The position numbers were made by a program, and so were the translations under genes. From Mesorhizobium sp. WSM4306 (GTDB lineage: Bacteria > Pseudomonadota > Alphaproteobacteria > Rhizobiales > Rhizobiaceae): 64,000 nucleotides of DNA. Shown piece after piece: positions 1-8,431 of this stretch (positions are counted from its first letter, which is position 1; each line of letters starts with the position of its first letter). The stretch covers positions 106,378-170,377 of the forward strand of contig NZ_VFTC01000013.1 of NCBI RefSeq assembly GCF_007003975.1. The letters run 5' to 3'. A model generated the notes under the pieces. It made no database searches, had not been told where the DNA came from, and saw only the letters and a program-made list of their open reading frames with translations.

Positions 1-422
1 GGGATCTTGTTTTCGCCGGCGGCGGGCGCCGAGCCGATCACGACATGCGAGAACAAAGTGCCGAAGACGATGTCGGTCTTGTGTTGAGTGGCGAACTTGC
101 CAACCACTTCGGCGCCACGGCCGGGATCGGTGCCGTCATCCTCGATGACCAGTTCGACCGGGCGGCCATTGATGCCGCCGGCATCGTTGATCGCCTTGAC
201 CGCGGCCGCGCTGGTCTTTTCATACCAGCGGCCATAGGCGGCGCCGATGCCGGTGCGGTGGGACTGGAAGCCGATCTTGATCGGCGCCGAACTCTGCGCC
301 TGGCTGTAGCGGACAAAGCCTGGCGCGAGCGTCAGGCCGGCACCGGCGGCGAGACCTTTTAGCGCCGTGCGGCGAGAGAGCGCGGATTTGGAGAGATCGA
401 AAAACCCATTCTTGTCAGTCAC
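1..422 (-). CDS. ABC transporter substrate-binding protein, branched-chain amino acid type (N-terminal part)
   Basis: Only the first 140 or so codons are inside the window; the gene runs off the left edge. It opens with GTG at 422, preceded by AGGGGA about 8 bases upstream. The N-terminus has a twin-arginine-like signal (LSRRTALKGLAAGAGL) and a cleavage region ending near residues 43-45. After it come IKIGFQSHRTGIGAAYG and a stretch with NDAGGINGRPVELV, typical of periplasmic binding proteins of the LivJ/urea/amide family (Peripla_BP_6). The protein should capture a small amide or amino acid for an inner-membrane ABC importer whose other genes would lie left of position 1. The ligand cannot be told from this fragment. 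Confidence 0.8.
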   Translation of the reverse strand, partial: MTDKNGFFDLSKSALSRRTALKGLAAGAGLTLAPGFVRYSQAQSSAPIKIGFQSHRTGIGAAYGRWYEKTSAAAVKAINDAGGINGRPVELVIEDDGTDPGRGAEVVGKFATQHKTDIVFGTLFSHVVIGSAPAAGENKI

Positions 423-554
423 GGCAGTTCCCCTGTTTTTGAGTTTTGACTGTCTGTAACGAGGCAAGGCCACTCCCCTTGCGGAAGGGACGAAAATCGC
501 ATGTATACAAACTAAATCACCAAAGCTTCGACCTGGCAAGCGGGCTTTCCACAT

Positions 555-663
555 CCAGCGCCGCGCGTCCATCAGGACGCGCAAAGGACGCTGGAGCATT
601 TGTTGTTTTGCGCATGATCCTTTCCGAAAATCGAAGCCGATTTTCGGGGTCATGCGCTGGCAT
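555..663. repeat. Composite palindromic intergenic repeat (family A, copy 1)
   Basis: Two palindromic modules sit side by side. Module 1 has GCGCGTCC at 563-570 and GGACGCGC at 575-582 around a 4-base loop, framed by CCAGCG (555-560) and CGCTGG (589-594). Module 2 is an imperfect inverted repeat with ends reading GCGCATGATC and GTCATGCGC around 618-660. The same two-module arrangement recurs at 49700-49798. It lies between the 5' end of the binding-protein gene and the 3' end of the membrane-protein gene, and explains most of 423-678. Confidence 0.75.
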
Positions 664-678
664 GTCCACCGTCTTCTC

Positions 679-2106
679 TCATCCTGCTGTCGGCGTAGCA
701 AGCAACCAGAGGCCGAAGATCGTGTAGGCGATCATCAGCACGGTGAGCGGCAGCTGGGTGAGTGCGGCGCGTGATGGAACCGGGTGCAGCCGCCAGGCCA
801 GACCATGGGCGACAAGTACCGCCAGCATGTGGCCGGCGACAATGATGCCCGCCTGCACATTCCACAGCCACCAGGCGGAGCCGGCGCCGGCGACGATGCC
901 GGCTTCGATCTGCATGTCGGCGGTGCCGAACAGGTTCCAGCCCAGTGCGAACGGGTCGGACAGAGAGGCCACCGCATACTGGCCGTCGACCAGCAGCGCC
1001 GTCAGATAGTGCGCGACATGATAGGCAAGCGCGATCGGCACGATCGACCAGACGAGCAGGCCAGCGGCCTCGCCGAGGGAATGCCGGCTGCCCGCGAGAC
1101 GCTGGCCGAGGATGACGGCCAACATGAATGCAGCCGCCAGCAGCACGAAGGTGAGCACAAGTCCGAAGCTGCCGATGCCGATCAGCGCGGTGCGGCCGGG
1201 ATACTCCAGCGGATTGATGCCGAACAGACCGAGCCAGAAGAAGGTTTTGGACAGGCCGTCGAAGGACACCGACGACAGCGCCAGCAGCAGAAAGGCGATG
1301 CCGCTTGCCGGCAAAGGCGTGGCGGCGAGTAGTTTCGCACCGGACCAGCAAAGATTGAGCCCGCCCGCCTCGTCGCGCTCAAGCAGGGCAAAGCGCGCCA
1401 CCATGGCAAAAAAGATCGTCAGGAATTCGCCGCGCCGGCTCCAGCACGAGTAGCCGAAGGCGAGCATCGCGATGAAGGTGACCAACCAATAGAAGCCGGC
1501 GGTATAAGCCAGCCGCGCGGGATCGTCGGGCGCCGGGTCGATCAGCTCGAACCAGGCAAAGGCGAAGAACAGGATGACGGCCGGCCAGCAGCCGAGCCAT
1601 GCGGGAAGGCGCGTTTCCTGCGCTTGGGCATCGCACTGGCCAATCAGGCGGGTGACGATGCGCCATGGGCCGTACCATGGGTTCAGCCACGACCAGAGAT
1701 CGCCGAACAGGCCTTGCGCGATGGCGAGGCCGACCCAGAGCAGGGTCCAGATGGTTGAGGGAAGCGGGTTGGAGAGTGGGTCGCGGCTGCCGAACAGGCC
1801 GGCTGCGATGAGGATTGCAAAGCCGGCAAAAGAAATGAGGCTGACGATTGTGCGAGGGGCGTCGCTGAATGTGAAAAGTTGCAAGCGACGGCGCCAGAAG
1901 CGGTCGAGAGCATCCGGTGGCAGCAAAGCCAGGACGAGGAAGCTGACGGCGACGGCAAGTGCACCGCCGGCGATGTAGTAGCCGGTGGGGAGGAGCAGGA
2001 CGTGGCCCCGATCGGAGGCGTGCGCGAAGGCGGGGGTGGGTGAGACTGAGGTGAAGGCTGAAATGACGAGAAGGAGAAAGAATGGTCGGACGTTGCGATC
2101 CTTCAC
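679..2106 (-). CDS. Multi-pass membrane protein with signal peptide, function unknown
   Basis: About 475 residues. An open frame continues much further upstream, but that part crosses the repeat-rich spacer and overlaps pncB. I therefore place the start at the GTG at 2106, which follows a purine-rich run and gives a proper signal peptide (hydrophobic core FFLLLVISAFTSV, then PAFAHA). The rest has roughly ten hydrophobic spans with aromatic-rich loops such as LWSWLNPWYGPW. Some related alphaproteobacterial proteins carry the database name 'fenitrothion hydrolase', from memory, but I see no hydrolase motif and give no enzymatic function. pncB lies upstream on the same strand, 335 bp away across repeats, so a shared transcript is uncertain. 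Confidence 0.7.
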   Translation of the reverse strand: MKDRNVRPFFLLLVISAFTSVSPTPAFAHASDRGHVLLLPTGYYIAGGALAVAVSFLVLALLPPDALDRFWRRRLQLFTFSDAPRTIVSLISFAGFAILIAAGLFGSRDPLSNPLPSTIWTLLWVGLAIAQGLFGDLWSWLNPWYGPWRIVTRLIGQCDAQAQETRLPAWLGCWPAVILFFAFAWFELIDPAPDDPARLAYTAGFYWLVTFIAMLAFGYSCWSRRGEFLTIFFAMVARFALLERDEAGGLNLCWSGAKLLAATPLPASGIAFLLLALSSVSFDGLSKTFFWLGLFGINPLEYPGRTALIGIGSFGLVLTFVLLAAAFMLAVILGQRLAGSRHSLGEAAGLLVWSIVPIALAYHVAHYLTALLVDGQYAVASLSDPFALGWNLFGTADMQIEAGIVAGAGSAWWLWNVQAGIIVAGHMLAVLVAHGLAWRLHPVPSRAALTQLPLTVLMIAYTIFGLWLLATPTAG

Positions 2107-2108
2107 AC

Positions 2109-2441
2109 CCCCCTCTGTCCTGCCGGACATCTCCCCCGCAAGGGGGGAGATCACGCTGTTGTCTTCGGAAGGGAGCCTTTGTTTTTGAAGACATACGCCG
2201 GCTCGGATAGCTTGGCACCCTTCCTCTCCCCCGTCGATCGGGGGAGAGGTGTCGAGCGCAGCTCGACGGAGTGGGGGTCGACCCTGGCGCGGGTCAAGAC
2301 GATGCTTGCGCGTGGTCCTCTTTCCTATGTCCGTTGCGGCGGTTGCCAAGTGGTTCCCCCACTCCGTCGCCGCTTCGCGGCGCCACCTCTCCCCCCTCCG
2401 GAGGGAGAGGAAAGGAGCCTCTGCTGGGAGAGCCCCAGCCC
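2109..2441. repeat. Spacer packed with GC-rich hairpin repeats (family D)
   Basis: There is no credible gene here. The spacer holds several short inverted repeats of one style: CTCCCCC/GGGGGAG near 2131-2149, CTCTCCCCC/GGGGGAGAG near 2223-2248 followed by GAGCGCAGCTCG and GGAGTGGGGGTCGA, and the mirror image of the same units at about 2353-2420. The same blocks reappear at about 40095-40245. They look like a dispersed intergenic palindrome, present here as an inverted pair. Confidence 0.65.
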
Positions 2442-3746
2442 TCACACCTTGACCAGCTGCTCCACGCGGTCCTTCGCCCCGAAAATCCGGAGATAGCGCT
2501 CGATCTCCTTCTTGTCCCCGGTCGCCTTGGCCGGATTGTCCGACAGCTTCACCGCCGGGCGGCCATTGGCTTCCGTCACCTTGCAGACCAGCGATATGGC
2601 ATCGAGGCTGTTGGTCTCGGTCGGCGCGCAGCCTTCGAAGTCGTTGGTGAGGTTGGTGCCCCAGCCGAACGACATGCGCACCTTGCCCTTGAAGTGCTGG
2701 TAGGTCTCCTCGATGGTCTCGACCTCGAGCCCGTCGGAGAAGATCAGCAGCTTCTGCCTGGGGTCCTTGCCTCTCTCGCGCCACCAGTCGATGATTTTTT
2801 CGCCGCCTTCGATCGGCGGCGCGCTGTCGGGGCGAAAGCCGGTCCAGTCGGCGACCCAATCCGGCGCATCGCGCAGGAAGGAAGCGGTGCCGAAGGCGTC
2901 GGGTAGCACGATCAACAGGTTGCCGCCGTAATAGCGCTGCCAGTCCTGCAGCACCTTGTAGGGCGACTGCTTCAGTTCCTTTTCCGTATTGGCGAGGGCT
3001 GCAAACACCATCGGCAGTTCATGCGCGTTGGTGCCCAGCGCTTCGAGGTCGTTGTCCATGGCCAGCAGCACGTTGGAGGTGCCGGTGAAGGCCTCGCCGA
3101 TGCCTTCCTTGAGGGCCTCGACGCACCAGCGCTGCCACAGGAACGAATGCCGACGGCGGGTGCCGAAGTCGGATATGCGGATGCCGGGCAAGGCCTTGAG
3201 CCGCTCGGTCTTGGCCCACATCTTGGCCTTGGCGCGGGCATAGAGCACGTCGAGCGCGAACGGGCCGTAGGCGCGCATGGCGGCGCGGGAACGCAGTTCG
3301 TTGATGATGGCCAGTGCAGGGATTTCCCACAGGGTAGTGTACATCCAGGGGCCGCTGAAGGAGAGCTCGTACTGGCCGTCGCGCTTGGACAACTCGTAAT
3401 CGGGCAGCCGGAAACCTTCCAGCCAGGCGAGGAATTCCGGCTCGAAGATCTGCTTGCGGCCATAGAAATTGTTACCGCCGAGCCAGATCATCTCCTTCTT
3501 CGAAAAGCGCAGCGTGCGGGCATGGTCGAGCTGGTCGCGCAATTCGCCTTCGTCGATATCGTCGGCCAGGCGCACCGATGTGGTGCGGTTGATCAGTGAG
3601 AAGGTGGTGTCGACCTTGGGGTACATGCCCCAGATCATCTGCAGCATCAGCAGCTTGTAGAAATCGGTGTCAAGCAGGCTGCGGACGATCGGGTCCAGCT
3701 TCCAGGTGTGGTTGTAGACGCGCCGCGCTATATCGGTTCTTGCCAT
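2442..3746 (-). CDS. pncB: Nicotinate phosphoribosyltransferase
   Basis: A 434-residue cytoplasmic enzyme that joins nicotinate and phosphoribosyl pyrophosphate to make nicotinate mononucleotide, the salvage step of NAD synthesis. Recognition rests on [11 protein letters not shown] (residues 24-34), [16 protein letters not shown] (95-110), [10 protein letters not shown] with the candidate phospho-accepting His at residue 200, and the C-terminal [10 protein letters not shown] and [11 protein letters not shown] phosphate-binding region. The length matches rhizobial PncB. I chose the internal ATG at 3746 over one 15 codons upstream because the protein then begins [15 protein letters not shown] and follows GCAGGAC. 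It appears to be a single-gene unit with repeats on both sides. Confidence 0.95.
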   Translation of the reverse strand: MARTDIARRVYNHTWKLDPIVRSLLDTDFYKLLMLQMIWGMYPKVDTTFSLINRTTSVRLADDIDEGELRDQLDHARTLRFSKKEMIWLGGNNFYGRKQIFEPEFLAWLEGFRLPDYELSKRDGQYELSFSGPWMYTTLWEIPALAIINELRSRAAMRAYGPFALDVLYARAKAKMWAKTERLKALPGIRISDFGTRRRHSFLWQRWCVEALKEGIGEAFTGTSNVLLAMDNDLEALGTNAHELPMVFAALANTEKELKQSPYKVLQDWQRYYGGNLLIVLPDAFGTASFLRDAPDWVADWTGFRPDSAPPIEGGEKIIDWWRERGKDPRQKLLIFSDGLEVETIEETYQHFKGKVRMSFGWGTNLTNDFEGCAPTETNSLDAISLVCKVTEANGRPAVKLSDNPAKATGDKKEIERYLRIFGAKDRVEQLVKV

Positions 3747-3785
3747 GTCCTGCCGTCGCCTTCGCTGCTCGCGGTCGCTTTTCCA

Positions 3786-3832
3786 ACGCATCTCCGGACG
3801 GAAAACCGCTGCGCACTTTTCCCGGAGCTGCT
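3786..3832. repeat. Dispersed intergenic repeat (family B, diverged copy)
   Basis: Begins ACGCATCTCCGGACGGAAAA and ends CCCGGAGCTGCTT. This is a diverged version of a 47-52 bp unit also found at 21095-21145, 26956-27006, 39158-39205 and 59349-59396. The outer ends are partly complementary (CTCCGG/CCGGAG), so the unit can fold. It lies just upstream of pncB. Confidence 0.7.
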
Positions 3833-3920
3833 TGGCAAACCCCTAATAGCATTCAATTTTTGAAAGCGCTTCCCGCTTTCCGGGCTGGTCCGACAAAAAG
3901 GATGCCGCTCCGGTCCAGCC

Positions 3921-4889
3921 TCAACTCTTGGCGCCGACCACCCGCAGCGCCGGGCGCTTCCTGCGGCTGCCGATGCGGCCGGCCACTGGCGCGTCGGCGC
4001 GGCTGTCGGCCTGTTCCTTCTCGGCGAACAGCCAATCGACGAACAGCTGCACGATCGGCGCCGAGCGCATCTCGTTGCGGCAGACGACGTAGAAATCGTC
4101 GACCGCCGGCACCGACAGGCTGAACGGCGCCACCAACAGGCCCCTGGCGAGCAGCGTGCTGGCGGTAACGGAATCGCCGAGCGCCACGCCATGGCCATGC
4201 ACCGCGGCTTCGATAGCGGTGCGCGCGTCTCCGAGATGGTGGCGGCGGCCACGCTCGAGATCCAGCCCGTCGGCGGCGGCCAGCCAGGTGTGCCACTCGC
4301 GGCCGTCATCGCCATGCAGGATGACATGGTCGGCCAGATCCCGGCAGGTGCGGATCGGCCGGTTGTTGATCAGAGTCGGGCTGACCACCGGAAACAGTTC
4401 GAGGCCCGACCATTTGCGCATCCAGCAATCGGTCCAGCTGCCGTCGCCATAGAGCACGCAAACATCGACCTGCGGTGCGCGGATGTCCTTGGGGTCGTTG
4501 GACGGGATCAGCGTCAGCCTGATATCGGGATACTGCGCCATGAAGCTGCCTAGCCGCGGCGTCATCCACAAAAGCAGCAACGCCGGAACGCAGGAAACAG
4601 ACAGCGTGCCGGCGCTGGCCGGCCTTGTCATGCGCTGGGTGGCGGCGGCGATGCCGTCGAAAGCGGTAGACACCGCTGGCAGCAGTTCGGCGCCATGCGG
4701 TGTGAGCTTTACCCGCTGCCCGGTGCGTTCGAACAGTTTTACGCCCAGCGACTGCTCGAGCGCCTTGATCTGATGGCTGATGGCGCCATGGGTGACGTTC
4801 AGCTCACTCGCCGCCTTGGTCAGCGAGGCGTGGCGCGCCGTCGCTTCGAAGGCGCGCAGGGGATTTAGGGGCGGCAGACGCTTGGCCAT
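3921..4889 (-). CDS. LysR-family transcriptional regulator (GcvA-like)
   Basis: A 322-residue DNA-binding regulator. The N-terminal winged helix-turn-helix reads LNPLRAFEATARHASLTKAA followed by ELNVTHGAISHQIKALE, the GcvA/AmpR subgroup signature. A periplasmic-binding-like effector domain follows to about residue 300, then a basic tail rich in Arg. The start is the ATG at 4889; a TTG two codons upstream is possible. It is divergent from the agmatinase-family gene at 5102 and so is its likely regulator. A perfect 7-bp inverted repeat lies just ahead of its start codon (4906-4922), suggesting autoregulation. The effector is probably a guanidino compound or amino acid, by context only. Confidence 0.88.
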   Translation of the reverse strand: MAKRLPPLNPLRAFEATARHASLTKAASELNVTHGAISHQIKALEQSLGVKLFERTGQRVKLTPHGAELLPAVSTAFDGIAAATQRMTRPASAGTLSVSCVPALLLLWMTPRLGSFMAQYPDIRLTLIPSNDPKDIRAPQVDVCVLYGDGSWTDCWMRKWSGLELFPVVSPTLINNRPIRTCRDLADHVILHGDDGREWHTWLAAADGLDLERGRRHHLGDARTAIEAAVHGHGVALGDSVTASTLLARGLLVAPFSLSVPAVDDFYVVCRNEMRSAPIVQLFVDWLFAEKEQADSRADAPVAGRIGSRRKRPALRVVGAKS

Positions 4890-4905
4890 GGGCAACCGGA
4901 TATTC

Positions 4906-4922
4906 TGTGAGATTTTCTCACA
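4906..4922. promoter_or_regulatory. Candidate operator: perfect dyad between lysR and the ureohydrolase gene
   Basis: TGTGAGA-TTT-TCTCACA is a perfect 7+3+7 inverted repeat, 17-33 bases upstream of the lysR start. A second palindrome, ATCAATTGAT, lies at 4940-4949 in the same divergent promoter region. Both are placed where a LysR protein could repress itself and activate the divergent gene. Binding is inferred. Confidence 0.45.
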
Positions 4923-5101
4923 ACCGGCACCCTAACAATATCAATTGATTTTTCAATGCGGCTGCCGGACACTTTGTCCCAGACAGCATCAATGACGTGA
5001 AATCTGCAGGCAGCCAGCGGGACAGCGACCCGGCCGGATGACGGTCAGTTCGCAAGATGCCGCCACGGCCGCATGCACCAGCCCGGCAGGAGGAGACCGA
5101 C

Positions 5102-6157
5102 ATGGGTTATGATCGCGGCAAGCTAGACGCGTTGCGCCGCAAATATGGCGAAAGCCATGGCGGCGAGATGTTCGACCCGAAATTCCGCAAGGTCGCCGAC
5201 AAGATCTTCTCCAAGAGCGGCACCAGGCTGGCGCCCTATTCCGGCATCCCGACCTTCCTCGCCGCACCCTACCGCGAAATATCGGCCGACAACCCGGATT
5301 TCGGCGATCTGCAGGTGGCCATCATCGGCGTGCCGATGGACCTTGGCGTCACCAACCGCCCCGGCTCGCGCTTCGGGCCAAGGGCGCTGCGCGCCATCGA
5401 GCGCATCGGCCCCTACAACCATGTGCTGGAATGCGCGCCGACGCATGAGCTGCGCGTCGCCGACATCGGCGATACGCCGTTCCGCAGCCGCTACCGGCTG
5501 GAGATCAGCCATGAGGACATCGAAAAGCGCACCAACCAGATCGTCGACGCCGGCGTGCTGCCGCTGTCGGTCGGCGGCGATCATTCGATCAGCCATCCGA
5601 TCCTGAAAGCTGTCGGCAAGAAGGCTCCGGTCGGCATGATCCATATTGACGCCCATTGCGACACCAGCGGGCTGTTCGACATGACCAAGTTCCACCATGG
5701 CGGGCCGTTCCGCAACGCGGTGCTGGACGGCGTGCTCGACCCGACCCGCACGATCCAGATCGGTATCCGAGGCTCGGCCGAGTATCTGTGGGAGTTCACC
5801 TACGAATCCGGCATGACCGTGGTGCATGCCGAAGAGGTGACCGGGCTCGGCATTCCCGCCATCATCGAGAAGGCGCGCAAGATTGTCGGCGACGGTCCGA
5901 CCTACATTTCCTTCGATGTCGACAGCGTCGATCCGGCCTTCGCGCCGGGCACCGGCACACCTGAGGTCGGCGGCCTGACGACGCGCGAAGTGCTCGAACT
6001 GCTGCGCGGCCTGAAAGGCCTCAACATTGTCGGCGGCGACGTCGTCGAGGTGGCGCCGCAATATGACGCCACCACCAACACCGCCCATGTCGGCGCCCAG
6101 GTCCTGTTCGAGATCCTGAGCCTGATGGTGTTCAGCCCGGCCATCACCGGCAGATAA
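5102..6157 (+). CDS. speB: Agmatinase/guanidinobutyrase-family ureohydrolase
   Basis: A 351-residue manganese hydrolase that cleaves a guanidino group to give urea plus an amine. The metal ligands are in place: GGDHS (His161), HIDAHCD (residues 181-187, with Asp183, His185 and Asp187) and SFDVDSVDP (Asp272, Asp274). The start is the ATG at 5102 behind AGGAGGAG; an upstream in-frame ATG gives an unlikely Pro/Arg leader. Whether the substrate is agmatine, guanidinobutyrate or guanidinopropionate cannot be read from sequence. It is divergent from a LysR gene and followed by two amine/amino-acid uptake systems, which suggests import and breakdown of a guanidino compound. The urea formed could feed the urease encoded at 47-57 kb. 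Confidence 0.92.
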   Translation: MGYDRGKLDALRRKYGESHGGEMFDPKFRKVADKIFSKSGTRLAPYSGIPTFLAAPYREISADNPDFGDLQVAIIGVPMDLGVTNRPGSRFGPRALRAIERIGPYNHVLECAPTHELRVADIGDTPFRSRYRLEISHEDIEKRTNQIVDAGVLPLSVGGDHSISHPILKAVGKKAPVGMIHIDAHCDTSGLFDMTKFHHGGPFRNAVLDGVLDPTRTIQIGIRGSAEYLWEFTYESGMTVVHAEEVTGLGIPAIIEKARKIVGDGPTYISFDVDSVDPAFAPGTGTPEVGGLTTREVLELLRGLKGLNIVGGDVVEVAPQYDATTNTAHVGAQVLFEILSLMVFSPAITGR

Positions 6158-6161
6158 GCCC

Positions 6162-6184
6162 GGAGCGAGATCCGGTCTCGCTCC
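6162..6184. terminator. Hairpin after the ureohydrolase gene
   Basis: GGAGCGAGA-TCCGG-TCTCGCTCC, a perfect 9-bp stem with a 5-base loop, starts 5 bases after the stop codon. No T-run follows, so it may act as an RNA-stabilising or attenuating structure rather than a full terminator. Confidence 0.5.
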
Positions 6185-6259
6185 AGCAAATCCAGGTGGC
6201 AGTCGCGCTGGAGCCGGCTGCCACTCTCAAACAAACAAGCTTCCAGAAGGGGAATACCA

Positions 6260-7054
6260 ATGACGTTTCACATGAAATCAACCCTCGCAGCCGCACTGAT
6301 GCTTGCCGGCCTCGGCCTCGCCTCTCAGGCCAATGCCGATGCCGTCGACGACATCACCAAGGCCGGCGCCATCAATGTCGGCATCTTCTCCGACTTCCCG
6401 CCCTTCTCCTCGGCCAGCGCCGATATGAGCATCAAGGGCTATGACATCGACGTGGCGCAGGCCATCGCCGATTCCCTGAAGGTGAAGCTCAATCTGGTCA
6501 GCGTCACCGGCCAGAACCGCATTCCCTATCTCACCGACAAGCGCGTCGATATCCTGATGAGCGTCGGCTACTCCAAGGAGCGCGAGGAGGTGATCGATTT
6601 CGCCGCCGCCTACGCGCCCTACTACATCGCCGTCATCGGTCCGGCAGCGCTCTCCGTCAAAGGCAAGGAAGACCTCGCCGACAAGTCGATTGCCGTCAAC
6701 CGCGGCACGCTGGAAGATACCTCGCTGACCGAAGCGGCACCGGCATCGGCCGACATCAAGCGCTTCGACAACTACAACTCCGTGATCCAGGCCTTCATCT
6801 CCGGCCAGACCCAGCTGATGGTGGTCGGCAATGATGTCGGCGCCCAGGTGCTGGCCAAGCAGGACGCGCTGAAGCCGGAGCAGAAGTTCCAGCTTTTGAC
6901 CTCGCCCTCGCATATCGGCCTCAACAAGCATGAGGACCGGCTGAAGACGGCGGTCAATGACGCGGTTGCCAAGATGCTGGCCGACGGCAAGTTGGATGAA
7001 AGCTCGAAGGCCTGGCTGAAGACGCCGCTCAACCCCGACAACCTCAAGGATTGA
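6260..7054 (+). CDS. Polar amino acid ABC transporter, periplasmic binding protein
   Basis: A 264-residue SBP_bac_3-type protein. A Sec signal peptide (core LAAALMLAGLGLA, cleavage after SQANA) precedes a mature domain with INVGIFSDFPPFSSA, the ligand-defining KGYDIDVAQAIADSL and VDILMSVGYSKEREEVIDF, all hallmarks of the glutamine/arginine/lysine binding family. The start at 6260 has AGAAGGGG seven bases upstream. It is followed after 6 bp by two permease genes. Its position after a ureohydrolase gene points to a basic or guanidino amino acid as ligand. No matching PAAT ATPase gene follows. Confidence 0.9.
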   Translation: MTFHMKSTLAAALMLAGLGLASQANADAVDDITKAGAINVGIFSDFPPFSSASADMSIKGYDIDVAQAIADSLKVKLNLVSVTGQNRIPYLTDKRVDILMSVGYSKEREEVIDFAAAYAPYYIAVIGPAALSVKGKEDLADKSIAVNRGTLEDTSLTEAAPASADIKRFDNYNSVIQAFISGQTQLMVVGNDVGAQVLAKQDALKPEQKFQLLTSPSHIGLNKHEDRLKTAVNDAVAKMLADGKLDESSKAWLKTPLNPDNLKD

Positions 7055-7060
7055 GTTCCC

Positions 7061-7717
7061 GTGGCTTTTGCCTGGCTCCAAGGTGCTCTGGGCGACATCA
7101 CGCGCGGTGCGCTCACGACGATCCTGTTGATCGTCGTGACCACGTTCGTGGGCACGCTGCTCAGCATCCTCGGCGCTGCCGGCCGGCGCAACGGCCCGGT
7201 ATTCGTGAAGCGGGCGATCGCGGTCTATGTCGAGGTGATGCGCAACACGCCGTTCCTGGTGCAGCTGTTCTTCATCTTCTTCGGGCTGCCCAGCCTCGGG
7301 ATCAGGCTCGATCCGATCCTGGCCGCCATACTGGCAATGACGCTCAACATGGCGGCATACACGATTGAAATCGTCGGCGCCGGCCTTGATGCGGTGCCCG
7401 CCGGACAGACGGAAGCCGCTCTTTCACTGGGGCTTCGGCCACGCCAGGTGTTCATCAAGATCGTGCTGCCGCAGGCGCTGAAGGTGATCTACCCCGCGCT
7501 GACCAGCCAGATCGTCATCATGATGCTGGAATCGGCCGTGGTGTCGCAGATCGCGGTGCGTGAGCTGACCTACGAGGCCGACATGCTGCAAGCGCGCACG
7601 TTCCGTTCCTTCGAGACCTATTTCGTCGTGACGCTGGTCTATCTCTTGATGTCGATGGCCTTGCGCCGGCTGCTGGTCACGGGCGGACGCCGCGTGTTGG
7701 GAGCCGGCGTGTCATGA
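7061..7717 (+). CDS. Polar amino acid ABC transporter permease 1
   Basis: A 218-residue inner-membrane protein of the HisM/GlnP family, starting with GTG. It has the first-helix region that leads into VEVMRNTPFLVQLFFIFFGLP and the EAA-type loop (residues about 120-140, AALSLGLRPRQVFIKIVLPQA) that docks on the ATPase. It would form a heterodimeric channel with the next gene product, whose start overlaps its stop by four bases (ATGA), indicating translational coupling. The operon shows the binding protein and both permeases but no dedicated ATPase. Confidence 0.92.
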   Translation: MAFAWLQGALGDITRGALTTILLIVVTTFVGTLLSILGAAGRRNGPVFVKRAIAVYVEVMRNTPFLVQLFFIFFGLPSLGIRLDPILAAILAMTLNMAAYTIEIVGAGLDAVPAGQTEAALSLGLRPRQVFIKIVLPQALKVIYPALTSQIVIMMLESAVVSQIAVRELTYEADMLQARTFRSFETYFVVTLVYLLMSMALRRLLVTGGRRVLGAGVS

Positions 7718-8361
7718 TCGAATTCACCTTCTGGGACATCGTTCGCAACCTGCTGCTCGCCGCCCGCTGGACGGTGCTGTTGTCGCTCGCCGCCTTCATC
7801 GGTGGGGCGCTGGTCGGGCTGGCGGTGCTGTTCTTCAGGATCGCAGAGTATAAATGGAGCCGGCGCATCGCTTCCGGTTACATCGCGCTGTTCCAGGGCA
7901 CACCGCTTTTGATGCAGCTGTTCCTGATGTTCTTCGGCCTGCCGATGCTCGGCCTGCGCATCGAGCCGTGGACGGCCGCCGTGCTCGGCCTCACCTTCTT
8001 CGCCAGCGCCTATCTGGCCGAGATCTGGCGCAGCGGCGTCGATGCGCTGCCGCGCGGCCAGTGGGATGCCGGCGCCAGCCTCGGCCTGCACCGCCTGCAG
8101 GAACTGAGGCTGATCATCCTGCCGCAGGCCTTCTCGATCACAAGGGCGCCGATCGTCGGCTTCCTGGTGCAATTGATCAAATCGACGGCTCTGACCTCGA
8201 TCATCGGCTTCGAGGAGCTGGTCAGGACCTCGAACGCCATCAACAACGCCACCTTCGAGCCGTTCAAGGTCTACGGGCTGGTGGCGCTGATCTTCTTCGT
8301 CATGTGCTTTCCACTGACGCAATACGCCCGTACGCTCGAACAACGAGCGGCGGCCCACTGA
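7714..8361 (+). CDS. Polar amino acid ABC transporter permease 2
   Basis: A 215-residue partner permease of the same family, beginning at the ATG that overlaps the upstream stop. It contains ALFQGTPLLMQLFLMFFGLP and the ATPase-coupling loop GASLGLHRLQELRLIILPQA. Five hydrophobic segments are visible. With the preceding permease it completes the membrane pore. The nearest ATPase gene in the same direction is at 9590, but that one is of the spermidine/iron type, so the cognate ATPase is either shared or encoded elsewhere. Confidence 0.92.
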   Translation: MIEFTFWDIVRNLLLAARWTVLLSLAAFIGGALVGLAVLFFRIAEYKWSRRIASGYIALFQGTPLLMQLFLMFFGLPMLGLRIEPWTAAVLGLTFFASAYLAEIWRSGVDALPRGQWDAGASLGLHRLQELRLIILPQAFSITRAPIVGFLVQLIKSTALTSIIGFEELVRTSNAINNATFEPFKVYGLVALIFFVMCFPLTQYARTLEQRAAAH

Positions 8362-8431
8362 CGCCCAAGCGGCGTACAGTGTGTGAAGGGAACCTGCCGG
8401 ATAAAAACGGCATCAACTGAGGAGAAATCGG

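Noticed and set aside
446..727. A 93-codon plus-strand ORF in the first spacer
   Set aside because: It is made largely of the family A palindromic repeat and has no ribosome site.
2107..2859. A 251-codon upstream extension of the membrane-protein frame
   Set aside because: It overlaps pncB in another frame and passes through hairpin repeats; a signal peptide begins only after the GTG at 2106.
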